Shown here: positions 1 through 8,128 of the stretch, piece after piece | Layout of the letters: the number at the start of each line of letters is the position of its first letter | Position numbering within the stretch: the first letter of the stretch is position 1 | Source of the DNA: Thermoplasmata archaeon | GTDB taxonomy: Archaea > Thermoplasmatota > Thermoplasmata > GCA-020350865 | Reading direction: 5' to 3' | Assembly: GCA_020351895.1 (NCBI GenBank) | Contig: CP070672.1 | Span: forward strand, 3,649,492-3,659,091 | Length of the DNA: 9,600 nt | Notes under the pieces: generated by a model | The model's input: the letters and a program-made list of their open reading frames with translations, nothing else | Databases searched by the model: none | What the model was told of the DNA's origin: nothing | Position numbers and translations under genes: made by a program

Positions 1-3000
1 GTGAGTATAAATTTACAGCCACAACCCTATTGGACATAGATCAATTTATTTACAATAATAAATCAACTAAAAGTATTCTGATTCAAAAAATGGTATGGAC
101 CGATGATATGGAGGATGGGGGTGATGCTGCAAATGGGTTGTGGGTACATTTCATAGATGCCGGCTCGCCTTCTCTCACAGATTGGGAATTGGGTATACCC
201 ACATGGTCAAGAGGACCAAGTGCAAGCAGCTTACCCTCCCAATCCAACTGCTGGGGAACAGATCTTGATAATGCTTACGAGGAGGATACTGACTGTTACC
301 TATTCACACCCGCGTCCTCAGCTTTCGATTTTACAGGGTGCGATAGCATAACCTTGGCATTCTCTCACTGGTATAATCTTCAATCTACGGATAACAATGG
401 TGAGGATATCGGTTTTGTTCTTTATACATTCGATAACGATCCAATTTCCACAGTATATTTCACAGGAATAGAATTCACTACCAACTCAAGTGATTGGGAA
501 CGTGAAGAAATCGATTTGACCCATCTTGTAAAAGATGAACCCTATGTTAGGTTCGGATGGCGCCTTTTTGAAGATATTGGAGGTAACAAATTTGAACAAG
601 GTACATGGCCGGGTTGGTATCTGGATGACGTGGCAGTTTGGGCCTCCCCTGCCATGCCTGAATTATTAATCACAGAAATAGTAGATAGCGGTGGTGACGA
701 ATCCATTGAGGTTTACAATGAAGGTTCGGCTACCGCTCTTCTGAGTGATTATGGCATTACATTAGATAATGGTGGTTCCTGGTTGTCTTCAGGTACCTGG
801 AATGTAGCAAATGTGCCTCCTACTGGATATGCTTATTATAATATTCCAATGGTAAATGATGACCTCAATGATCAAGGTGAAACCATCAGCATAGTCAATA
901 GAACGATACCCGAGGGATTGATTACAAGCCAGGTATCCTACGGCCAAAAGGGCACGGTTCCCGATCCTATTCCGGGAGAGAGCACAGCAAGATATTGGGA
1001 TGGGAGTAGGTACAAGGAAGAATGGGCAAGGGATAAGTCTCCAACCATAGGCTTTCAGAATGACGGAACTGGAGAAGTTGACTTCAAGTATGTGGTCCTC
1101 AATGAGGTTCTCTATAATCCAGTAGCTAGAGATGGATTTATTGAGCTGAGATATGTGGGTTATCCTGGCAATGATCCTGATATTGATGTTACTGGATGGA
1201 TATTGGTTGTAGGAAATTCGTTTATCACGATACCTGCTGCTCCGTATAATCCTAAACTCAACCTCTTGAATCCCTTCTATGTGATAAATGATATAATGTT
1301 CCCAGGATTGTTTGGATCCATTGATGTAAATGGGGACAACGTTTATCTTTATGATTCAAATGGATTGTTTGTGGACGAAGTCGGATGGAGTCTGCCGCAC
1401 ACACCAGATACTTCCATGTCAAGGGTGCCTGATGGCTATGGTGTTAAGCTTGGTTTTAAGAGGCATGGCCTGATGGGTTATGACGATCCTAGTTCGATTG
1501 CTGCAGGTTGGCAGTTTGAAAGGATTCCAAGCATGTCTATTGTGGCCATAGAGGCAGATCAGGTGGACGTTGGAGATGCAGGATGGACAGTTGTTTACAA
1601 CCTAACTGTTGTCAATCATCAAGATGTTGCAGATTATATCGATATATTCTTTTCTACTCCTGGGAATGGATGGATCGTGGAGCTTTATGAGGATGATAAT
1701 GTCACCCTCCTAATTGATAATGATGGGGATGGGATTCCAGATACAGGCCTTCTTTCAATTAATGAGATAATCATGATCAAGGTCAAAGTGACGATTCCCC
1801 TGGAGGATATTGGAGACTTTGATGAAATCATTATGACTGCACGATCATCACAGAACCTATACGGTTGGGATAGTGCACTCATAAGAACTGAAACGTATCC
1901 TCATATCGAGGTGGACAAATCCTCAAGTAGAGATGAGATATGGCTAAATGGCACCGGGATGTTTCCACAAACAACGACTTTGAACCTTGAAATTAGGGGT
2001 TCGGGCCTTGCCCAGACCGCATCTTTCCCCCAGGATGTGATATTCTGTATCGATAGCTCTGGAAGCATGCAGACAAATGATCCCCAGGGCCTGAGAAAAG
2101 ACGCTGCCAAGTCCTATGTGGATGATATGAGAATCCCGGATAGAGGTGCTGTTGTGGACTTCGATAATATCGCAACCCTAATCAATCCTCTCAGCTCAGA
2201 TTATGTTCAAATCAAAAAGGATATTGATACCATCGATGCTGCTGGTGGCACAGCCATTGGAGCGGCACTGCAAGAGGCAAACGATGAGCTCATAAATAAT
2301 GGCGATCCATCACATCTCTGGATCATTATACTTCTGACGGATGGCATGACAAGTGATGAGCTTCTTTGTTATAGTGAGGCCCAGAGAGCCGCAGATAATG
2401 GAATAAAGATCTATACAATCGGATTAGGAGACAATGCCGATGAAGTACTCTTACAGGATATTGCAGACACCACAGGAGGTAAATATTATCCTGCCCCAAC
2501 ACCTGAATACTTAGAGGGAATATATTACGACATCCGTACTCAAACCATGGACATTGCTGGGGTAGATATGGTGGTAGGTGACAATGTTTACTTTGTAAGG
2601 GATGTTTTGCCTCCATGGATAGATTTTATTCCCGGCACATTCAATGTTGTCCCTGATAATATTATGGTGAATGGAAGTGGCTACTCAATCCTTGAATGGG
2701 AGATATACAAAGTTCTCGTGGGCGAAATACTCGTATATACATTTGATGTGGTATCCAATCAACCCGGTCTTGTACATACCAATTTCGTCTCAGATTCCAG
2801 GGCCAGGTATGTCAAGTGGACTGGTGATGAAGTGATAGAATACTTCCCAGAGGTTCTTATAAATGTGAAGCTCGGCCCACCTCTACCACCACAGCTCTTT
2901 GCTAAGGTTATAGGCAATGATGTTCAACTGTTTTGGGACCCTCCCGCTTCCACCACGTTCATGGTGGATTACTATCTAATATATAGAGCTCCAACTCAAA

Positions 3001-4028
3001 CCAGTTTCGATTTCTCTGATGTGTGGATAGACACCTCTCAACACTATGATTACGGAACAATTCCTCTTAGGACAACATGGAATATAACAGGTGCGGCCTT
3101 GCGCAATTACGATCAAGAGGAGTACTACATCATAAGATCTGTTAACCAATTCGGAAATAAAAGCATGACAAGTAATACGGTGGGTAAATGGACAACCTGC
3201 TTTGAGCAGGGTGTAAGCACTTTCTCCCTGCCTTTAGAGCCCTTTGTGATTATGACAACCGAGTTCTACACAAACGATATTCCAAATTGTGACTACATAA
3301 AATGGATGAATCCTACAACCCATACCTGGGTACAACACGATTTTGGAGAGGGATTAGGCATAAATGACAGCGATGTGGTTGTTGGGAAGGGGTATGAAAT
3401 AAGTGTAGCAACCGACACCACATATACATTCTGTGGCAGACCTGGAGCACATATTCGATACAAAGAATACGAGTTGCCCGCCCCCCTGAACTTTGCAGCC
3501 AATGTAGTGAGCTCCCTTGGAGATGTGGAGTTGACGTGGGACCCGGTTCCCAATGCAGATCATTATATCATTTACAGATCTAGCACAAGGGAAGGATTGA
3601 GTGATCCAAACCTTATGCCTTTATGGGAAACCACTTATGGTGATCCACTTGATACATCCTATATGGATTACAATGCAGCATTCTACGGAGGAGCGCAGTA
3701 TTACTATTTGGTCACTGCCGTGGATGGTCCAGAAATTCATTATGGATACAACGGAACTTACAGCCTGGGCATATGGACGGCTGGCTATCTTGAGGAGTAC
3801 GATACTGTTGCGATTCCACTGAAACTTACAGGTAATCAAAAGATAGACTGGTTCTGTGACAATATACCCAATACCGTTGGGTTGAACTATTATATCTACA
3901 ACGAGCAGAGATGGGGTTGGCACTCCACGAGGATGCCAGAAGGAGCCTATGATCCTTATGTGGTCATGGCAGAGGGCTATCAGATATCAACTATAACGGA
4001 TACAAAATATAGTTTTATCGGGATTTGA
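1..4028 (+). CDS. Giant modular surface protein with vWA domain, 5'-truncated by window edge
   Basis: The reading frame is open from position 3 to TGA at 4026-4028. A TTG at 30 could begin it, but it has no SD and no signal peptide follows, so the real start is probably upstream. Residues are counted from that TTG. Modules in order: a jelly-roll/MAM-like domain (about 21-207, ending GWYLDDVAVW); two lamin-tail domains (about 210-347 and 353-484, with LLITEIV and VVLNEVLYNP openings); a NEW3/CARDB-like sandwich (about 501-624) with an acidic DNDGDGIPD loop; a vWA domain (about 668-850) with a complete MIDAS site (D675-S677-S679, T741, D771); a DUF11-like strand set (about 852-945); then FN3, A module, FN3, A module. 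There is no C-terminal helix or sorting motif. Many N-X-S/T sequons fit an exported glycoprotein. By family, vWA MIDAS sites bind divalent metal and protein ligands, so adhesion or surface assembly is inferred. No catalytic domain is visible in the window part. Confidence 0.9.
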   Translation, partial: EYKFTATTLLDIDQFIYNNKSTKSILIQKMVWTDDMEDGGDAANGLWVHFIDAGSPSLTDWELGIPTWSRGPSASSLPSQSNCWGTDLDNAYEEDTDCYLFTPASSAFDFTGCDSITLAFSHWYNLQSTDNNGEDIGFVLYTFDNDPISTVYFTGIEFTTNSSDWEREEIDLTHLVKDEPYVRFGWRLFEDIGGNKFEQGTWPGWYLDDVAVWASPAMPELLITEIVDSGGDESIEVYNEGSATALLSDYGITLDNGGSWLSSGTWNVANVPPTGYAYYNIPMVNDDLNDQGETISIVNRTIPEGLITSQVSYGQKGTVPDPIPGESTARYWDGSRYKEEWARDKSPTIGFQNDGTGEVDFKYVVLNEVLYNPVARDGFIELRYVGYPGNDPDIDVTGWILVVGNSFITIPAAPYNPKLNLLNPFYVINDIMFPGLFGSIDVNGDNVYLYDSNGLFVDEVGWSLPHTPDTSMSRVPDGYGVKLGFKRHGLMGYDDPSSIAAGWQFERIPSMSIVAIEADQVDVGDAGWTVVYNLTVVNHQDVADYIDIFFSTPGNGWIVELYEDDNVTLLIDNDGDGIPDTGLLSINEIIMIKVKVTIPLEDIGDFDEIIMTARSSQNLYGWDSALIRTETYPHIEVDKSSSRDEIWLNGTGMFPQTTTLNLEIRGSGLAQTASFPQDVIFCIDSSGSMQTNDPQGLRKDAAKSYVDDMRIPDRGAVVDFDNIATLINPLSSDYVQIKKDIDTIDAAGGTAIGAALQEANDELINNGDPSHLWIIILLTDGMTSDELLCYSEAQRAADNGIKIYTIGLGDNADEVLLQDIADTTGGKYYPAPTPEYLEGIYYDIRTQTMDIAGVDMVVGDNVYFVRDVLPPWIDFIPGTFNVVPDNIMVNGSGYSILEWEIYKVLVGEILVYTFDVVSNQPGLVHTNFVSDSRARYVKWTGDEVIEYFPEVLINVKLGPPLPPQLFAKVIGNDVQLFWDPPASTTFMVDYYLIYRAPTQTSFDFSDVWIDTSQHYDYGTIPLRTTWNITGAALRNYDQEEYYIIRSVNQFGNKSMTSNTVGKWTTCFEQGVSTFSLPLEPFVIMTTEFYTNDIPNCDYIKWMNPTTHTWVQHDFGEGLGINDSDVVVGKGYEISVATDTTYTFCGRPGAHIRYKEYELPAPLNFAANVVSSLGDVELTWDPVPNADHYIIYRSSTREGLSDPNLMPLWETTYGDPLDTSYMDYNAAFYGGAQYYYLVTAVDGPEIHYGYNGTYSLGIWTAGYLEEYDTVAIPLKLTGNQKIDWFCDNIPNTVGLNYYIYNEQRWGWHSTRMPEGAYDPYVVMAEGYQISTITDTKYSFIGI
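3198..3478 (+). repeat. A module, copy 1 of the upstream giant protein
   Basis: This protein-level repeat runs from CFEQGVSTFSLPLEPF to about FCGRPG. Its landmarks are an SLPL opening, IPN, a W-x2-H pair, a GKGYEI core and a final F-C-G. It follows an FN3 domain directly. It resembles the archaeal secreted modules that begin WNLISLPL and end GYWI, which is a resemblance from memory and not a confirmed family match. Confidence 0.75.
3781..4025 (+). repeat. A module, copy 2 (C-terminal) of the upstream giant protein
   Basis: The last module of the protein runs to the final codon. Landmarks are IPL, FCDNIPN, NYY, QRWGWH, GAYDP, MAEGYQIS and the terminal YSFIGI. Hand alignment with the terminal module of the downstream paralogue gives 43 identities over 78 positions without gaps, far more than with copy 1 of the same protein. 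Confidence 0.8.
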
Positions 4029-4096
4029 TTAATTAGTTTGATATCAATGCAAAAGCCGATTCGACATCAGTTAGACTCTATCTGGTCTATAGCAAT

Positions 4097-4138
4097 ACCG
4101 AAATTATTAATATATCAATAAATATATTGATTATCGGT
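4097..4138. promoter_or_regulatory. Imperfect AT-rich inverted repeat
   Basis: Left arm ACCG plus ATTATTAATATAT (4097-4115, with a two-base AA bulge) pairs with ATATATTGATTAT plus CGGT (4122-4138) around a six-base loop, with one mismatch and one G-U pair. A tighter alternative is ATCAATA/TATTGAT at 4114-4120 and 4125-4131. It could be a transcript 3' hairpin of the upstream gene or a binding site for a dimeric regulator. AT-rich DNA makes such dyads easily, so function is uncertain. Confidence 0.3.
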
Positions 4139-4323
4139 TAATATGGGTTTATTAGCCAAAAAGAGGCTGTTCCTTGGTAAGTCGTAACACGGTTTATTTG
4201 TCTAGAATAGAGCCTTGGAACTTGGAATGATAAATCGTAAAGACAACTTTCGTTAAAAATTCAGACAACATTTAGAATTAACGCATTTGAGTTGTACACA
4301 CGCATAACAGAATATGCACCTCG

Positions 4324-4332
4324 ATATTTATA
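4324..4332 (+). promoter_or_regulatory. TATA-like box of the downstream giant gene
   Basis: ATATTTATA lies 34 bp before the SD site. Transcription would start about 25 bp downstream, near 4353-4356, giving a leader of about 15 nt that just contains the SD. The spacing is close to that of the Sec61-beta promoter in this window, which supports the call. Confidence 0.5.
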
Positions 4333-4357
4333 GGGGGCACCCAGGGAGATAAGTGAT

Positions 4358-4365
4358 GGACGTGA
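4358..4365 (+). promoter_or_regulatory. Shine-Dalgarno site deciding the GTG start at 4370
   Basis: GGACGTGA matches the archaeal consensus GGAGGTGA in seven of eight bases and sits exactly 4 nt before GTG at 4370. No in-frame start lies between the upstream TAG (4331-4333) and this GTG. The later GGAGGG at 4379-4384 is inside the coding region and too far (18 nt) from the in-frame TTG at 4403. Confidence 0.7.
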
Positions 4366-4369
4366 GACA

Positions 4370-7300
4370 GTGAATTTAGGAGGGAATAAAAGTGGGCATT
4401 TATTGCGTATAATATCTTTTTTTGTCATCCTGTCACTGATCGTAGGAAATGTTATGCCTTATTTTGAATCGAATGAAAATGATAAATCGCATGATGAAGA
4501 ATCCTTTACTTCACCAATTCAGCTATGGGATGATCCCCAAAGGGGTACACGTGCAAGCCAAGATTTCTGGACCTATATTTACACAATGGATCAAATAAAA
4601 TTCTTCAGTTATAAAAATGGGACTACTATTACACTGTATGATGAAATGGGTGGTATAAGATGGCATGATACACTCGATAAGGGGGAATATGGACTGGCCT
4701 TGAATCTTATTGATGGAGTCTATGAAGCCCGAGGCTCCGAGAAATTTTCTACAATGACACTGTCACACGATGATCCCCTTGTGGGGGGATTTTATGCAAA
4801 GGATGAGAATGGATTCGGATTAAGCCATGAGCTTTACACATACGTTCCTTCTGTATTTTCGGGGAATGAGAAGTTCATTATATTCTCTTACGAGGATAAC
4901 ACGGTTGTCAATCTATCGTATATAGACGGAACACCAATATGGTCTGGAATCCTTAATGATGGTGAGCATTATGCAGATTCCTCACTCAACGATGCTTATC
5001 TTCATGTAGCTGCCGATAGACCTGTATCCGCCCTTTCCTATTATGATCAGGGCTACGAGGTTCCTTCTAAGGATAAGTCGTTCACAGGCACAGAGTTTTA
5101 TACTTTTGCAGGTAAGGTGGGCAACTGGACCAACGATGTAAATGTATTTGCCTTCGAGGATAACACAGAGGTTTGGATAAAAAGAACCAATGACAGCACA
5201 GTGATCTGGAATGGTATACTGAATTATGGCGAGATTCATACGGAATCATTTTCAGCAACAGAGGAATACCTCACAATAGAGAGCACGAAAGATGTGGCTG
5301 TTACTGTTTTTCCTACAGAGTCCTATGAGGGCTATTACTGTATGAGCCATTTCCCGGATGATACAGGATATGGAATAGGTAATAATTTCATTGCAACAAC
5401 CCTCTCTGATTTGTGGTCCCCAGGTTACATGTACATCACAGCATTTGAGGACAACACCACTGTAAATGTTAGTTTCGATTCATATGATAAACCCAGTTTA
5501 GATTCCGATGATACCTATTTTCTTACCAATGCCAGCGATTTTGTTCAGGCGAATAAAGGTTGGGGGCTCAACCTTATAACAAGTGACAAGAAAATATCTG
5601 TGATGTCAGGTTACGAAACTGCACATGCCTCATTTGTGCCTCTGCAATTCGGGCTTGAATATCCAGATCTGATACCCGAGAATGTTAGTGTTGATGGCGA
5701 TTTGTATTCATCACCTGTACTTGTGAACCCAGGCCAAGATATTTCCATTTCCGCTTGTGCAAAAAACAATGAAAGTTCCATTCTAACCACATTCTTTCCC
5801 ATGATATTTTACAATGATACCTCAGGATCATCACCATTTTACTCAAACATGATTATGCCCCTCGGAGGTTTTGAGTCGTCACCACCCCAAGTTTCAACCT
5901 GGACCACTCCGCAAGCAAGTGGTATCTATTACATAAATATCTCAGTCGATCCCCATGATGTTATTATCGAAACCTCTGAGCAGAATAATATCTTCACATT
6001 AGAAATTTGGGTGCGGGGCATGCCTGATTCGCCCACCTTCTATAACAAAGTAAAGGAGGGGACCGAGGATATTCTTCTTTACTGGGTGCCTCCTGCAACA
6101 CCCTTTACCCATCATTACCTGATATATCGTTCAGAGAGTCAAACAGGATTCGATTTTTCAGATGTCTGGATCGATACATCCCTGGATAGTGATTCGGGTA
6201 TCATACCACTAAGAATCACTTGGAACGACACCAATGCGGCTTCCCCAGGTGCACCAAAGGAGTATTATTACTGCATAAGAACTGTGAGCCATTTTGGAGA
6301 TCTCAGCATGACCAGCAACACTGTGGGAAAATGGACAAGATATTTCGAGGGCCCCGTAAAAGATGGAGCTTTGGATTACACGCGGGTTGCCGAATATAGC
6401 GAGATGTTAGGCACAGTGACCGGATTTACAAACATGCAGGATTGGGAAGATGGCGGCGCAAGTGCAGATCTTGTGGAGGAAGGAGTTTTAGGATTCAAAA
6501 CAGCAGATGTAATAACAAACGGTGCGTTCACTGATGGCAATTACGGCTATGTAGTGGGATGGAGGGAAACTGAATCCATGGGGTCAGGTTCAACAAGGTT
6601 CGATAATAGTAGTAATGCACTAGGAGGTGCGGGAGGCTCACTACTTGGAAAGACCAGAGCTGGACCCACGATTCCAGATGGTTTTACGGGGACGAGAACC
6701 CAGACCATCAAGGAGACCATACCTGCATCATCCTACGGTAACCTGAGTTTTTGGTGGAGAAAGGAATATTCAGATAATGCCCCTACATCCAGCACATTAC
6801 AAATCAACCTCGTCAAGCCCGATGATTCATCTGTGACATTGTGGCAGAATAATGGTGCAATCTGGAATGCATGGACATATGAATCGGTACCTCTGGCTGC
6901 TTCTACCTTCGATCAAACGGGGACCTACAAAATCGATTTGTCATGGACATTTTTTAACATGATGACTTCTTTAGGTAATGTATCAGGCTGGTTCGATGAA
7001 ATCGAACTGAATCTGACAATGCCCCAAACCTACTATCAAATGGACATGAATTTCAATGTAACTGGTATTCCCATAAATGAAGGAAATGATTTGGAGATTT
7101 ATGGATGCACCTCAGGTGAAGCCTTTGATGTGCAGGTCTTCAATGGGAGCGCATGGAACATTCGGCTTGTGATATCTGATATTTATCCCAGACTTTACAG
7201 GTATCAATTGAATCCTTTTGATGAGATTATTAATGGGAATGTGTACACTAGATATTTTGATGTAGAGTCTCATGAATTGGTACAAGATATCCTCACAATT

Positions 7301-8128
7301 GATTATCTAAGAGTTACAAGTTACAATGGAGGAACCTCCACCTTTTCGCTTCCCCTTGAGCCCTTTATCATTAACTCTGTTGATTGGTATACAGATCAAA
7401 TACCCAAAGCCATATCAATTAAATGGTCCCATGATACTGGTTATTGGTATGAACATCATACTACAGATGAATTCGGGATAAATGATGCCGACGTGGAAAT
7501 TGGAAAGGGTTACGAGATTTACAGCGGAGAATGTTATTTTACATTCTGCGGCAGCCCTGCGGCAAATATCAGGTTCTTGGAAAATCAGCTTCACGCACCT
7601 GCTAATTTTAGCGTCGTTGTGGATCAGAACACAGGATTTGCAACCTTGAGCTGGGATCATGTTGGCTCCGCCGACCTTGACCGATATCTTATCTACAAGA
7701 CATCATCGAGAATGGGATTGAGAGATTCCGCCATTTCTGAGTACGATTATACAATTTCCAATATTTGGACTGATCCAATTCCTATTCTTACGGGCGAAAG
7801 CTGGTATTATGCCATATCCGCTGTTAACGCCTCTACCACTGTTGGTTACAATAGCACCTACAGTATAGGTTCCATGCGGATTTCCTGGGACATGGATTAT
7901 GATACTTTTGGTCTGCCCTGCAAGCCATTTTCTATAAACTCAATAGATCTATACTGTAACATCATACCAAATGTCTGGGGGATCAACTACTATAATGTGC
8001 CTGGCCAAAGATGGATGTGGCATAAGACCATTATGCCGAAAGGAGCATATGATCCAGACATTGTAATGGCAGAAGGATACCAGATTTCCACAAATGATCT
8101 TTCTGAATACAGTTTCGTTGGTATATAA
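4370..8128 (+). CDS. Giant modular secreted protein: EDNT repeats, CARDB, FN3 and A modules
   Basis: A complete 1252-residue protein starting at GTG behind an SD site. A signal peptide is clear: short basic start, hydrophobic core at about residues 11-27, then an acidic mature N-terminus. Four repeats of about 80-100 residues follow (about 64-427), each with an [FY]xDNT-like strand; they resemble the IgGFc-binding protein N-terminal region. A CARDB domain (about 429-548) carries DPHDVIIETSEQNN. Then come FN3 (549-659), an insertion (661-986) with a jelly-roll-like domain (WFDEIELNL), A module (987-1075), FN3 (1076-1172) and a terminal A module (1173-1252, ending YSFVGI). No membrane anchor or catalytic site is visible, and sequons are frequent. 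The tail is paralogous to the upstream protein's; the head is unrelated. A role in surface binding or adhesion is inferred from the modules only. Confidence 0.95.
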   Translation: MNLGGNKSGHLLRIISFFVILSLIVGNVMPYFESNENDKSHDEESFTSPIQLWDDPQRGTRASQDFWTYIYTMDQIKFFSYKNGTTITLYDEMGGIRWHDTLDKGEYGLALNLIDGVYEARGSEKFSTMTLSHDDPLVGGFYAKDENGFGLSHELYTYVPSVFSGNEKFIIFSYEDNTVVNLSYIDGTPIWSGILNDGEHYADSSLNDAYLHVAADRPVSALSYYDQGYEVPSKDKSFTGTEFYTFAGKVGNWTNDVNVFAFEDNTEVWIKRTNDSTVIWNGILNYGEIHTESFSATEEYLTIESTKDVAVTVFPTESYEGYYCMSHFPDDTGYGIGNNFIATTLSDLWSPGYMYITAFEDNTTVNVSFDSYDKPSLDSDDTYFLTNASDFVQANKGWGLNLITSDKKISVMSGYETAHASFVPLQFGLEYPDLIPENVSVDGDLYSSPVLVNPGQDISISACAKNNESSILTTFFPMIFYNDTSGSSPFYSNMIMPLGGFESSPPQVSTWTTPQASGIYYINISVDPHDVIIETSEQNNIFTLEIWVRGMPDSPTFYNKVKEGTEDILLYWVPPATPFTHHYLIYRSESQTGFDFSDVWIDTSLDSDSGIIPLRITWNDTNAASPGAPKEYYYCIRTVSHFGDLSMTSNTVGKWTRYFEGPVKDGALDYTRVAEYSEMLGTVTGFTNMQDWEDGGASADLVEEGVLGFKTADVITNGAFTDGNYGYVVGWRETESMGSGSTRFDNSSNALGGAGGSLLGKTRAGPTIPDGFTGTRTQTIKETIPASSYGNLSFWWRKEYSDNAPTSSTLQINLVKPDDSSVTLWQNNGAIWNAWTYESVPLAASTFDQTGTYKIDLSWTFFNMMTSLGNVSGWFDEIELNLTMPQTYYQMDMNFNVTGIPINEGNDLEIYGCTSGEAFDVQVFNGSAWNIRLVISDIYPRLYRYQLNPFDEIINGNVYTRYFDVESHELVQDILTIDYLRVTSYNGGTSTFSLPLEPFIINSVDWYTDQIPKAISIKWSHDTGYWYEHHTTDEFGINDADVEIGKGYEIYSGECYFTFCGSPAANIRFLENQLHAPANFSVVVDQNTGFATLSWDHVGSADLDRYLIYKTSSRMGLRDSAISEYDYTISNIWTDPIPILTGESWYYAISAVNASTTVGYNSTYSIGSMRISWDMDYDTFGLPCKPFSINSIDLYCNIIPNVWGINYYNVPGQRWMWHKTIMPKGAYDPDIVMAEGYQISTNDLSEYSFVGI
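4560..5650 (+). repeat. Four tandem EDNT repeats in the head of the downstream giant protein
   Basis: Four divergent protein repeats carry a strand pair followed by a turn: YKNGTTITLYD, YEDNTVVNLSY, FEDNTEVWIKR and FEDNTTVNVSF. Copies 1-3 continue with an RW/IW strand, a Leu-x2-GE turn, and strands like YLHVAADRPVSALSYY. Approximate borders are 4560-4855, 4856-5120, 5121-5415 and 5416-5650. The arrangement suggests an all-beta solenoid or propeller; similarity to the IgGFc-binding N-terminal family is from memory. Confidence 0.65.
6350..7327 (+). other. Coding insertion of about 327 codons between FN3 and A module
   Basis: In the upstream paralogue VGKWTTCFE is followed almost at once by STFSLPLEPF. 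Here VGKWTRYFE and STFSLPLEPF are separated by about 327 in-frame residues. The insert has a first part with TGFTNMQDWEDGGASADLVE, a jelly-roll-like middle with SFWWRKEYS and VSGWFDEIELNL, and a last part with SGEAFDVQVFNGSAW and ILTIDYLRV. The domain composition is all-beta, of galactose-binding or jelly-roll type by resemblance. No transposase, target duplication or terminal repeat was noticed at the borders. Confidence 0.75.
7328..7594 (+). repeat. A module, copy 1 of the downstream giant protein
   Basis: It begins GGTSTFSLPLEPF and contains DQIPK, a W-x-E-H-H segment, GINDADV, GKGYEI and FTFCGSP. It is clearly the counterpart of copy 1 in the upstream protein, sharing STFSLPLEPF, GIND-D and GKGYEI at the same positions. 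Confidence 0.75.
7886..8125 (+). repeat. A module, copy 2 (C-terminal) of the downstream giant protein
   Basis: The terminal module contains CNIIPN, INYY, QRWMWH, GAYDP and MAEGYQIS, and ends YSFVGI at the last codon. It is the direct counterpart of the upstream protein's terminal module (43 of 78 identical, no gaps). Confidence 0.8.

Larger units (their letters stand above)
4029..4369. other. 341-bp AT-rich intergenic region between the two paralogues
   Basis: No credible gene is seen here. It contains an imperfect dyad near its left side, a TATA-like box and SD serving the downstream gene at its right end, and about 180 bp between them in which I recognise nothing. The longest reading frame noticed is a 14-codon one at 4143, without an SD. 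No tRNA-like cloverleaf or repeat array was seen. Confidence 0.7.

Noticed and set aside
30..32. TTG as the true start of the first giant gene
   Set aside because: No SD, no signal peptide, and nine further sense codons are open upstream to the window edge.
2326..2616. Minus-strand frame of 96 codons inside the vWA region
   Set aside because: It is an antisense shadow of a clearly coding domain with an intact MIDAS site; it is His/Leu/Tyr-rich without any recognisable motif.
3621..3923. Minus-strand frame of 100 codons opposite the last FN3 and A modules
   Set aside because: Antisense shadow of conserved paralogous coding sequence; no SD or motif.
4143..4187. Fourteen-codon frame MGLLAKKRLFLGKS in the intergenic region
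   Set aside because: Too short, without an SD, and nothing else supports translation.
6350..7327. Insertion as an insertion sequence, intein or other self-mobile element
   Set aside because: No transposase or splicing motifs (no intein N-terminal Cys block or C-terminal HN), and no terminal repeats; it encodes ordinary secreted beta domains.
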